Positions 34,907 to 42,371 of a DNA stretch of 64,000 nt are shown one piece after another. Under the pieces are notes generated by a model. It did not search any database, had not been told where the DNA came from, and saw only the letters and a list, made by a program, of their open reading frames with translations. This DNA comes from UBA7330 sp965243485 (GTDB lineage Bacteria; Bacteroidota; Bacteroidia; Cytophagales; Cyclobacteriaceae). The stretch is from assembly GCA_965243485.1 (NCBI GenBank), contig CBDEVP010000001.1:3658001-3722000 (forward strand), in the 5' to 3' direction. Numbering within the stretch: position 1 is the stretch's first letter; each line of letters starts with the position of its first letter. The translations under genes were made by a program, and so were the position numbers.

Positions 34907-35944
34907 ATGAAAATAAGAATACCCTTAATGCTGGCGTTTGCCATGAGTAGTTCCGTACTCTTTGCTCAAAAGATCGATCTAAAAGTAAATGATGCAGAAA
35001 AGAAGGTCGATGTAATGATCGACGGCAAACTTTTTACCTCTTATATCTATCCGGACAACATCATGAAACCGGTGCTTTGGCCTGTCAATTCCGCCGGAGG
35101 CAATATGCTCACCCGAAGTTTTCCCCTGATCAGTAAAGAAGGGGACCGCACAGATCACCCGCACCATGTAGGCGTATGGTTGAATTACGGAGATGTAAAC
35201 GGGTTGGATTTCTGGAATAATTCCGAAGCCATTTCCCCGGAAAGGAAAGACAGGTACGGATCCATCTATCATCAATCCATAGAAAAGGCCAAAAGCGGGA
35301 AGGGAAGCGCAGAGCTGACTACCAGATCACTGTGGAAAGCTCCTGACAACACCTCAATGTTGGAAGATGTAACGAGCTTTCAGTTCATAACTGATGGAAA
35401 TACCAGGATCATTGACCGGACCACCACCTTAACAGCCCTGGTTGATAAAGTAAAATTCACCGACAACAAGGAGGGTATGTTTGCCATCAGGGTCAGTCGT
35501 GAACTTGAATTGCCTTCTGAGAAACCAACCAACCTGGTGGATTCTCATGGCAAAGTAACACGGGTAGAAAAAATGGATAACACCTATGTGAAAGGCAACT
35601 ACAGAAGTTCCGAAGGCATCGAAGGAAAGGAAGTATGGGGCACCAGAGGCCGCTGGATGAAGCTGGGCAGCGAGATCAACGGGGAGGATGTGGCCCTGGT
35701 GATCATTGATCATCCGAAAAATCCCGGATATCCAACTTACTGGCATGCCCGTGATTACGGACTGTTTGCTGCCAACACTCTCGGACAAAAAATCTTTTCC
35801 GAAGGTGCAAATGAACTGAATTTCACCTTGAAAAAGGGAGAAACAGCCACGTTCAGGTACAGGCTGGTGGTTGCCTCGGAAGATCTTTCTGATAGCCAGA
35901 TCAACAAACTGGCTGATGAGTACGCCAACAAAAAATCAATGTAA
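34907..35944 (+). CDS. Secreted DUF6807 (PmoA-like) protein
   Basis: A 345-residue exported protein, signal MKIRIPLMLAFAMSSSVLFAQ. Family blocks are FTSYIYPDNIMKPVLWPVNSAGGNMLTRSFPL, DRTDHPHHVGVWLNYGDVNGLDFW (a conserved His-rich loop) and GEDVALVIIDHPKNPGYPTYWHARDYGLFAANTLGQ. The family is annotated methane-oxygenase PmoA-like only by old transfer; its members sit with secreted Gfo/Idh enzymes and sugar isomerases in Bacteroidota, which suggests a role in glycoside degradation. Probably first in a transcript with the next two genes (18- and 52-base gaps). A second DUF6807 domain occurs in the fusion gene at 47539-51381. Confidence 0.85.
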   Translation: MKIRIPLMLAFAMSSSVLFAQKIDLKVNDAEKKVDVMIDGKLFTSYIYPDNIMKPVLWPVNSAGGNMLTRSFPLISKEGDRTDHPHHVGVWLNYGDVNGLDFWNNSEAISPERKDRYGSIYHQSIEKAKSGKGSAELTTRSLWKAPDNTSMLEDVTSFQFITDGNTRIIDRTTTLTALVDKVKFTDNKEGMFAIRVSRELELPSEKPTNLVDSHGKVTRVEKMDNTYVKGNYRSSEGIEGKEVWGTRGRWMKLGSEINGEDVALVIIDHPKNPGYPTYWHARDYGLFAANTLGQKIFSEGANELNFTLKKGETATFRYRLVVASEDLSDSQINKLADEYANKKSM

Positions 35945-35962
35945 CAAGAAAACCTTTCTCAA

Positions 35963-36850
35963 ATGTTTGAAAACCAATCCAGAAGAAACTTTATTCAGAA
36001 ATCAATAGCAGCAGGAGCAGGTATTTCCCTTTTTGGGGCATCTGCATGCAGCGAAATGGCCAGGCAGCAAAAAATGCAACTAGGTCTGGTCACCTATCAG
36101 TGGGGTAAGGACTGGGATCTGCCCACGCTGATCGCTAATTGTGAGGAAGCCGGTTTTGGAGCCGTAGAGCTCAGGACAGAGCACGCACATGGTGTGGAGA
36201 CCAGCTTATCAGCGAGTGAAAGGGCTGAGGTGAAGCAGCGCTTTGATGATAGTCCTGTTACCTGTGTGGGCTATGGTTCCAACTTTGATTTTCATCATGT
36301 AGACCAGGCAAGGGTCCGGCAGAATATAGAAGGAACGAAAGAATACCTCAAGCTTTGTAAGGACATCGGAGCCACAGGTATCAAGGTAAAACCCAATGGC
36401 TTGCCTGAAGAGGTTCCTCAGGAGCAGACCATTGCCCAGATCGCTGCTTCCTTTAATGAAGTAGGGAAATATGCGAGTGATATGGGCCAATTGATCCGTG
36501 TGGAAGTGCATGGCCGGCTTACACAACAGCTTCCGAATATGAAAGCCATTTTTGAGCAGGTGACGGAAGACAGCGTGAAGATCTGCTGGAATTGCAATGA
36601 TGAGGATCTTTTGCCTCCAGGTCTTGAAGCTAACTTCAATTCAGTAAAGAAATGGTTTGGTGATACGGTCCACATTCGTGAATTGAACGTTGGTGACTAC
36701 CCTTACCAGCAATTGATGGATCTTTTTGTCGGAATGAATTATACGGGATGGATCCTGCTGGAAGCCCGGACGTCGCCGGATGACAGGGTGGCAGCCATGA
36801 AAGAACAGCTTCAGGTTTTTAACTCTATGATCGCAAACGCGCAATCGTGA
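35963..36850 (+). CDS. Exported sugar phosphate isomerase/epimerase-like (AP endonuclease 2 fold) protein
   Basis: A 295-residue TIM-barrel protein of the xylose-isomerase-like superfamily. The N-terminus has a twin-arginine motif (SRRNFIQKSIAAGAGISLFGASAC, 6-29), and Cys29 could be a lipid-anchor site. Barrel landmarks: LGLVTYQWGKDWDLPTLIANCEEAGFGAVELRTEHAHGVE, LCKDIGATGIKVKP, IRVEVHGRL, ICWNCNDEDLL, WILLEARTSP, with acidic and His residues at the expected metal sites. Location outside the cytoplasm makes a sugar-phosphate substrate unlikely; a keto-sugar or glycoside intermediate is more plausible. Confidence 0.85.
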   Translation: MFENQSRRNFIQKSIAAGAGISLFGASACSEMARQQKMQLGLVTYQWGKDWDLPTLIANCEEAGFGAVELRTEHAHGVETSLSASERAEVKQRFDDSPVTCVGYGSNFDFHHVDQARVRQNIEGTKEYLKLCKDIGATGIKVKPNGLPEEVPQEQTIAQIAASFNEVGKYASDMGQLIRVEVHGRLTQQLPNMKAIFEQVTEDSVKICWNCNDEDLLPPGLEANFNSVKKWFGDTVHIRELNVGDYPYQQLMDLFVGMNYTGWILLEARTSPDDRVAAMKEQLQVFNSMIANAQS

Positions 36851-36902
36851 CGGTCATTTTTATTATATTTAGAATATCAGTAACAATTAACAACATCGGA
36901 CA

Positions 36903-38375
36903 ATGACCCAAAGAAGAGAATTTTTAAAGAAAAGTGTCCTGGGCACCACAGGAATAACAATTGGTGCGATGGGATTTAGCGCCCAATCATATGCAAAGAT
37001 CATGGGTGCCAACGATCGTGTCCGCATCGCTGTCTGCGGTGTGAATGGTCGGGGAGGAAGCCACATACGCGGCTTCGGAGAACTGGATAATGTGGAGATT
37101 GCTTATCTCGTGGATCCTGATAGTAAAGTATTGGGAGAGAAGGTAAAGCAGGTCAAGGAAAACGGCGGCCTGCATACCGGAGTCAAAGGAGTTGCAGACG
37201 TTCGCAATGTGCTCAATGACAAAAATGTGGATGCCATCACTGTTGCAACCCCCAACAGCTGGCATTCATTGATGGTGATCTGGGCAGCACAGGCGAAAAA
37301 GCATATTTATGTCGAAAAACCTGCCAGTCATGATATCTATGAAGGAAGAGTGGCGCTTGCCGCTGCAGAAAAATATGGCATCGTTGTGCAGCACGGAGCT
37401 CAGCGCAGAAGCAGTGAAAGCTGGAGAAGAACGGTATCCGAAATCAGATCCGGGAAATATGGAAAAATGACCGTATCTCATGGTTTTGCCTGTAAGCCGA
37501 GAGAAGGCATTGGCTTTAAACCAAATACGGCACCTCCTGCCCACCTGGACTGGAACCTGTGGAAGGGCCCGGCGATCATCAACAGTTACAATGAAAACCT
37601 GGTGCACTACAACTGGCACTGGAACTGGGCTGTAGGGAACGGAGAACTGAACAATCAGGGTACACACCAGCTGGATGTGGCTTACTGGGCGCTTGATGAA
37701 GAGGTAGAAAATACTCACCCAAAACGAGTGATGGCGCTAGGCGGCAGATTCAAGTGGGATGACCAGGGCGAAACACCAAATACGATGTTTGCCGTAGCTG
37801 AATTTGCCAATGGTCAGTATGTGTTCTTCAACGTAAGAAACGTAAATCATGAAGGCTATGAAAGACAGGTGACCAACCACTTCTACTTTGAAGATGGGGG
37901 GAGACTCATTGGAGAAGATGGAGAGTATATCTCTAAAAATGGCAGTCAGCCAAGGAACGTAACAGTAAAAGAAGTGCCGATGACACCCGGAGGAAACTGG
38001 GGTAGCTTCATCACGGCGGTGCGTGCCAATGATCCGTCCATGGCCAATGGGACCATGAAGGATGCTCATTACAGCTGTACACTGGGTCACCTGATGAATA
38101 CTTCATACAGACTGGGTGAGAAAGTGCCTTTCAATGCGAAGGCCGGACAGTTTGGTGACAACAAGATCGCTTATGAGGAATTTATGAAGATCCATGCCAT
38201 TGCCAGAGATGGGATGGGTGTTCCTGAAGATAAGGCCGAATATATCGTCGGACCATGGTTGGAATTTGATGGAGAGGCTGAGCACTTTGTGGGAGAGCGT
38301 TCCACAGAAGCCAACCGGTTGCTGGCGGATCCGAGAAGGGCGGAGTTTGATATTCCGTCTCCACAGTCGGTTTAG
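36903..38375 (+). CDS. Gfo/Idh/MocA-family oxidoreductase with Tat-like export signal (second copy)
   Basis: A 490-residue NAD(P)-dependent oxidoreductase, exported by a twin-arginine-type signal (QRREFLKKSVLGTTGITIGAMGFSAQSYA, 3-31). Rossmann segment RVRIAVCGVNGRGGSHIRGF; catalytic motif IYVEKPASHDIYEGRVALAAAEKYGIVVQHGAQRRSS; HYNWHWNWAVGNGELNNQGTHQLDVAYWAL. It is related to the enzyme at 33290 but longer at the C-terminus. Third gene of the DUF6807 - isomerase - oxidoreductase set; together they suggest a periplasmic oxidation/isomerisation route for a glycoside. Confidence 0.9.
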   Translation: MTQRREFLKKSVLGTTGITIGAMGFSAQSYAKIMGANDRVRIAVCGVNGRGGSHIRGFGELDNVEIAYLVDPDSKVLGEKVKQVKENGGLHTGVKGVADVRNVLNDKNVDAITVATPNSWHSLMVIWAAQAKKHIYVEKPASHDIYEGRVALAAAEKYGIVVQHGAQRRSSESWRRTVSEIRSGKYGKMTVSHGFACKPREGIGFKPNTAPPAHLDWNLWKGPAIINSYNENLVHYNWHWNWAVGNGELNNQGTHQLDVAYWALDEEVENTHPKRVMALGGRFKWDDQGETPNTMFAVAEFANGQYVFFNVRNVNHEGYERQVTNHFYFEDGGRLIGEDGEYISKNGSQPRNVTVKEVPMTPGGNWGSFITAVRANDPSMANGTMKDAHYSCTLGHLMNTSYRLGEKVPFNAKAGQFGDNKIAYEEFMKIHAIARDGMGVPEDKAEYIVGPWLEFDGEAEHFVGERSTEANRLLADPRRAEFDIPSPQSV

Positions 38376-38421
38376 TCTTGTAAGATCAGACGGTAGTCAG
38401 ACCGGATCATTTGAGCTAGAT

Positions 38422-38467
38422 AGACTACAAAAGTTTCTGTGCTTTTTGCAAGAAACTTTTGTAGTCT
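38422..38467. terminator. Perfect 17-bp inverted repeat between convergent genes
   Basis: A 17-base arm starting AGACTACAAAAG (38422-38438) is perfectly repeated in inverse at 38451-38467 around a 12-base loop. It lies between the convergent Gfo/Idh (+) and rhamnosidase (-) genes and would act in both directions, although the external T-tracts are weak. Confidence 0.75.
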
Positions 38468-38471
38468 TAGT

Positions 38472-41213
38472 TCAAAAACCAAACTCATAAACTCCGCTTC
38501 GGGTCTCGTACACAGAATAGCCGGATTCCGTCCTGAGATATTTTAACCCTTCACTGTCTTCAATGGCCATACCGCTTTCAAGCACCTCTCTGTTAGAGGA
38601 ATTTGGAACGTAGACGGTGGCGTAGGAGCCAACCGGCACTTCGATCTTCATGCTAAACTCCCTGTCCTGGTTTTCCCAGCGTATACCTGCCTTTCCATAA
38701 GATGTCTCATACTGATAGTTTACAAAATCCAGTTCTGAGACCGGCTGGGGTTTAAAAATAATGTGCTTATAGCCAGGTTCTTCAGGATCTGCCTGCATCC
38801 CGGCAAGGTTTTGATAAAACCAGACCAGTCCTCCGCCAAACATAGGGTGGTTGTGTGATCCGGAGTTGTCCCATTGCTCCCTGGTAGTGGTACTTCCAAG
38901 ATCGATCCAGTAACCATAGCTGGGTTCTGTCCTTTTGTTCATGGCAGCGTACGCCAAATGGTTCAGTCCATGCTTTGCCAGTACCTCAAAGAAAAACCGT
39001 GTACCAAAGATCCCGGTGTCCAGGTGACGGTCATTGTTTTCTACATTTTGCTCCAAAGCTTTCACTACTTTTTCCTCCTGATCCTCCGGCACTCCCATAG
39101 TGAGAGCAAGTACATTTCCACCATAATTGCCATAGGTTCCATTGACTTCATCATAAAACTCTCTGTAGAAAGCCTGCCTGGTATTCTCTGCCAGGGTAGC
39201 ATATGTTCTGGCATCTTCCGGCTCCCCAAGTGCTTCCGCAGCTTTAGAGGTGAACCAGGCACACCTCCAGAAGTAAAAGGTATGGACCATGGGTTGTGGA
39301 ATACTGTTTCTGCCTGTGGGAGCGGCCCACTCTCCCAGGTTCATCCAGACGACCGGATTGTCTTCATCCGGCTCACGGGAAAACATGATCCCATCTTCAT
39401 CCACCCATTTCTTCATCCATTCCACATGCTCTTTCATCCCTTCAAAATTGTCTTCCAGCATATCGAGGGCACCATATTGGACATAAAAATGCCAGGGCAT
39501 GATACTCATGGCGGCGCCCCACGGTACGCCACCACCACATCCACGCTGCCAGGGTGCGCCGTTTGGAACGTATCCGTCATCCTTGTTTTGTGCTTCCAGG
39601 ATGTCCTGTATCCATTTCTGGTAAAAGTTTCGGGCGTCGAAGTTGTGCATCACCGTGAGGCAGGCCACCTGTCCGTCACCGGTATATCCAGACCGCTCCC
39701 GATGAGGACAGTCACTGGCAAGGCCGCCATGCATGTTGTCCGTCTGGCTGCGTTTCCAGATCTTGTTGATCTCATTGAAGAGCTCGTTGGAAGTTTCGAA
39801 AACTCCTGTTTCCTCAACATAAGTATTTACCGCTTCAGCGGTCAGATGCTCCTTTTTCAACTCTCCGGGCCAGTTGGTGATTTCAATGGCGCTAAAAACG
39901 AACCAGTTGAATCGGGGAGCATAATTTTCTTTGCCCTTCCCACTGAAGATGTAGGTGTTTTCACCGGAATACTGATTACTCAGAAAATCGATATCGATCT
40001 TATGTCCTTCAGGTCCGGTCACGTCATTTAATCTGACCCAACCCGATATTTCTGTTCCAAAATCCACGACATGCACACTGTCATTTTTCTTTTCAATGGT
40101 AAACGGTTCAAAAGTCTCCGTGATCTTGTCCGGATGTGCTGTATGTGCTACCAGTTCTCCATAGGGGGCATTTCGTTCTACCACAGCTTCCCAATTGCTC
40201 TCATCAAAACCGGGGGAAGACCATCCTTTTTGTTCCAGTCTGGCATCGTATACCTCTCCGTAATAGACCATATCCATGAGGATCTGACTTTTTGATGCTT
40301 TCCAGGATAGATCAGTGGGGATGATGTCTTTGGTGCCGTCAGCATACTCAATTTCGAGCTGACCGTAGAATCTTGGGGTACCATAAGGGCTGGTCCAGAA
40401 TTTGGCCGGGTTGTAAAATCCATTTCCAAGAATGCTTCCGACAACATTTTCTCCTTTTTTCAGCTCTTTGGTCAGGTCGTACGCGAGATACATGACCTTA
40501 TATTTCTTGAAATTGTCTGCTACAGGAATATACTGATCCTCCAGGCCGGGTCTTTTGCCATAATTGGTTTGGTTGGGAACCAGTACCTCATCTCCGATTT
40601 TTTTACCATTCACATACAATTCAAAGTAGCCCAGGCCAGTGACGTAAGCCTTTGCTCGCTTTATTTCCTTATTGATATTAAAGGTCTTTCTTAGCATGGG
40701 AGCAGGAGGAGGGAAGGTATCGAGGATCGCATTGGGCCCACCCGGCGGGATAGGTAAAGCTTCTTCACCCTGCCAGGGAACCCCGATCCAGGTTGCTTCC
40801 CAGTCAGAGGGGCTTAAAAGTCCCATACTCCAGAAGCCTGGTTTGCTCCATTCAGATGCGACATCATTTTTATCCCAGACCCTGACCTGCCACCAGCAGT
40901 CCTGTCGAGATTGCAGAGGTGCACCATCATAGGTTATTCTGAAGGATCGATCTGAGGATACTTTTTCACTATCCCAAAGATCGGGAGTATTCAGAAGTTC
41001 TTTGGAGGAGGCCACCCTAATCTGGTAAGCGGTTTGAGACTGGTTTCTCTCATTGTCCACAGACAGATTAATCCATGCTAGCCTGGGGTTTCGTACATCC
41101 ACGACCGTAGGATCCCTGAGGTATTCGCAGGTCAGATCCGAAGGTGTAATGCCTTCGGTTGCACAACCGAGGATCACAGGAATAAGCAGTAAGAGGAGAA
41201 TGTTGGACTTCAT
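38472..41213 (-). CDS. GH78 alpha-L-rhamnosidase, lipoprotein
   Basis: A 913-residue secreted glycoside hydrolase that removes terminal alpha-L-rhamnose. Start at 41213 (MKSNILLLLLIPVILGCATEG, lipobox Cys17); an upstream ATG at 41234 would add seven residues. Domains in order: N-terminal fibronectin-like and two beta-sandwich modules (TAYQIRVASS..., KAYVTGLGYFELYVNGKKIGDEVLVP, VYDARLEQKGWSSPGFDESNWEAVV), the (alpha/alpha)6 catalytic barrel with the GH78 signature GGLASDCPHRERSGYTGDGQVACLT, TREQWDNSGSHNHPMFGGGLVWFYQNLAGM, and a C-terminal sandwich. It is the only glycoside hydrolase in the island and thus the best clue that the substrate carries L-rhamnose. Convergent with the Gfo/Idh gene. 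Confidence 0.93.
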   Translation of the reverse strand: MKSNILLLLLIPVILGCATEGITPSDLTCEYLRDPTVVDVRNPRLAWINLSVDNERNQSQTAYQIRVASSKELLNTPDLWDSEKVSSDRSFRITYDGAPLQSRQDCWWQVRVWDKNDVASEWSKPGFWSMGLLSPSDWEATWIGVPWQGEEALPIPPGGPNAILDTFPPPAPMLRKTFNINKEIKRAKAYVTGLGYFELYVNGKKIGDEVLVPNQTNYGKRPGLEDQYIPVADNFKKYKVMYLAYDLTKELKKGENVVGSILGNGFYNPAKFWTSPYGTPRFYGQLEIEYADGTKDIIPTDLSWKASKSQILMDMVYYGEVYDARLEQKGWSSPGFDESNWEAVVERNAPYGELVAHTAHPDKITETFEPFTIEKKNDSVHVVDFGTEISGWVRLNDVTGPEGHKIDIDFLSNQYSGENTYIFSGKGKENYAPRFNWFVFSAIEITNWPGELKKEHLTAEAVNTYVEETGVFETSNELFNEINKIWKRSQTDNMHGGLASDCPHRERSGYTGDGQVACLTVMHNFDARNFYQKWIQDILEAQNKDDGYVPNGAPWQRGCGGGVPWGAAMSIMPWHFYVQYGALDMLEDNFEGMKEHVEWMKKWVDEDGIMFSREPDEDNPVVWMNLGEWAAPTGRNSIPQPMVHTFYFWRCAWFTSKAAEALGEPEDARTYATLAENTRQAFYREFYDEVNGTYGNYGGNVLALTMGVPEDQEEKVVKALEQNVENNDRHLDTGIFGTRFFFEVLAKHGLNHLAYAAMNKRTEPSYGYWIDLGSTTTREQWDNSGSHNHPMFGGGLVWFYQNLAGMQADPEEPGYKHIIFKPQPVSELDFVNYQYETSYGKAGIRWENQDREFSMKIEVPVGSYATVYVPNSSNREVLESGMAIEDSEGLKYLRTESGYSVYETRSGVYEFGF

Positions 41214-41413
41214 ATTATGGTAAATTTTTATCAAAGTAGCTCGATCTGCGGAATTTACAATCCTGATGTGTTATGTTTAAAAGAAAAGTAATGGAATGGT
41301 TTTTTAATAACTATTCAAAACAGGTGGTTTAGGTAAATCTCAATTATAATATATTTAATAAAAATACATATTAAGTATATACTGAATAATTATTTAAAAT
41401 ATTTGTTAAAATA

Positions 41414-41445
41414 TTTGCAACATATTGCCGGTTAACTTACTTTTG
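41414..41445 (+). promoter_or_regulatory. Promoter of tRNA-like RNA copy 2
   Basis: TTTG at 41414-41417 and TACTTTTG at 41438-41445, 20 bases apart, match the -33 and -7 elements of the Bacteroidota housekeeping promoter. Start of transcription would fall shortly upstream of the acceptor stem at 41470. Confidence 0.75.
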
Positions 41446-41469
41446 AGTCATAATTAGTTCTTATACATA

Positions 41470-41625
41470 CTGTAGGGTGATGAAACTGGCAGACATGCCC
41501 TCCTGTCTCGAGGGTGGAGATAAGGAATAAATCTTATCTTATTCATGATTGCTTACGTTAAGTAACCATTTTTGAATAGGAAGACTAACCGCTTCGTGGA
41601 GGTTCGACTCCTTCCCCTACAGCCA
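41470..41625 (+). ncRNA. tRNA-like small RNA with giant variable arm, copy 2
   Basis: Same fold as copy 1: acceptor TGTAGGG/CCCTACA (plus C41470-G41622), CCA at 41623-41625, D-arm identical to copy 1, anticodon stem CCCTC/GAGGG with loop CTGTCTC (anticodon position GTC, 41505-41507), T-arm GGAGG-TTCGACT-CCTTC. The variable arm has a different sequence from copy 1: hairpin AGATAAG/CTTATCT, then TATTC/GAATA enclosing TTGCTT/AAGTAA. It differs from copy 3 by very few bases, mainly one inserted T in the arm loop. The 3' third is almost identical to copy 1. Confidence 0.8.
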
Positions 41626-41658
41626 TCATTTTTGGGTTAATGTTGTTTATTTGAATCT

Positions 41659-41687
41659 GGTCACAGTAGGGGTGCTGTGGCCTTTTT
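41659..41687 (+). terminator. Terminator of tRNA-like RNA copy 2
   Basis: GGTCACAG (41659-41666) pairs with CTGTGGCC (41675-41682), loop TAGGGGTG, then TTTTT. Identical to the hairpins after copies 1 and 3. Confidence 0.85.
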
Positions 41688-41747
41688 CATTTTCATACCT
41701 ATCAAGATTTAAAATGAAACCAAAACAACATTAAGGTCAACCACATC

Positions 41748-41833
41748 ATTTGAACCTGTCACAGTAGGGCGCGGTGCGACTGCTCGCTCCGACGTATCGA
41801 TGCTGTGGCCTTTTTTTCCTTTTATAGCAGGGA
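41748..41833 (+). repeat. Truncated extra copy of the tRNA-like RNA 3' tail, with a loop insertion
   Basis: ATTTGAACCTG then GTCACAG (41758-41764) and CTGTGGCC (41803-41810) with seven T repeat the terminator of the RNA. About 31 foreign, GC-rich bases (41770-41800) replace one G in the loop. The stretch continues TTTATAGCAGG, the same bases that follow copy 3 (from 42375), so it is a relic of a further unit whose tRNA-like body is gone. Confidence 0.7.
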
Positions 41834-42098
41834 TCAAAGTGCAGAATCAGAAGAATAAAATGAAAAAAATCAGCGGATCTTAAATAGAACCCTTTCTGTA
41901 CATATAATAATGGAGAATGGAAATCATCAATTTAATGTATCAGTCTCCGCACGCAAACCGATGTTGAATTTGATGAGTGACCGATTTTTTTTCAACTCTT
42001 CAAAACAGGCATTTTAAACTAATTCTGATTGTTATTTGTTCAATGAAAATCAAATTATGATATACTATCAATAATTATTTAAAATAATTGTTAAAATA

Positions 42099-42130
42099 TT
42101 TGCAACGTATTACCGGTTAACTTACTTTTG
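42099..42130 (+). promoter_or_regulatory. Promoter of tRNA-like RNA copy 3
   Basis: TTTG at 42099-42102 and TACTTTTG at 42123-42130 with a 20-base spacer, the same elements and spacing as for copy 2. Confidence 0.75.
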
Positions 42131-42154
42131 AATCATAATTAGTTCTTATACATA

Positions 42155-42309
42155 TTGTAGGGTGATGAAACTGGCAGACATGCCCTCCTGTCTCGAGGGT
42201 GGAGATAAGGAATAAATCTTATCTTATTCATGATTGCTTACGTAAGTAACCATTCTTGAATAGGAAGACTAACCGCTTCGTGGAGGTTCGACTCCTTCCC
42301 CTACAGCCA
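42155..42309 (+). ncRNA. tRNA-like small RNA with giant variable arm, copy 3
   Basis: Acceptor TGTAGGG (42156-42162) with CCCTACA (42299-42305), T42155 opposite G42306, CCA at 42307-42309. Anticodon stem 42183-42187/42195-42199, anticodon position GTC at 42190-42192. Variable arm of 82 nt: AGATAAG (42203-42209)/CTTATCT (42218-42224), then TATTC (42225-42229)/GAATA (42258-42262) enclosing TTGCTT/AAGTAA with loop ACGT. T-arm GGAGG-TTCGACT-CCTTC. It keeps all invariant tRNA positions checked (T8, GG in the D-loop, T33, TTC and A in the T-loop) but has a pyrimidine at position 37. Confidence 0.8.
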
Positions 42310-42342
42310 TCATTTTTGGGTTAATGTTGTTTATTTGAATCT

Positions 42343-42371
42343 GGTCACAGTAGGGGTGCTGTGGCCTTTTT
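42343..42371 (+). terminator. Terminator of tRNA-like RNA copy 3
   Basis: GGTCACAG (42343-42350) pairs with CTGTGGCC (42359-42366), then five T (42367-42371). The T-tract touches the stop codon of the convergent SUMF1-like gene. Confidence 0.85.

Larger units (their letters stand above)
41214..42370. other. 1.15-kb noncoding region with tandemly duplicated tRNA-like RNA units
   Basis: No protein gene is seen. Copies 2 and 3 of the tRNA-like RNA unit (promoter, RNA, terminator) are offset by 685 bases, and upstream similarity extends back to about 41300 and 41985 (TTCAAAACAGG in both), so a roughly 685-base unit was tandemly duplicated. A truncated extra 3' tail lies between them at 41748-41833. 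Confidence 0.7.

Noticed and set aside
38874..40031. Long + strand reading frame (385 codons)
   Set aside because: It lies wholly antisense to the well-supported GH78 gene and has no recognisable motifs or signal; it is a codon-bias shadow.
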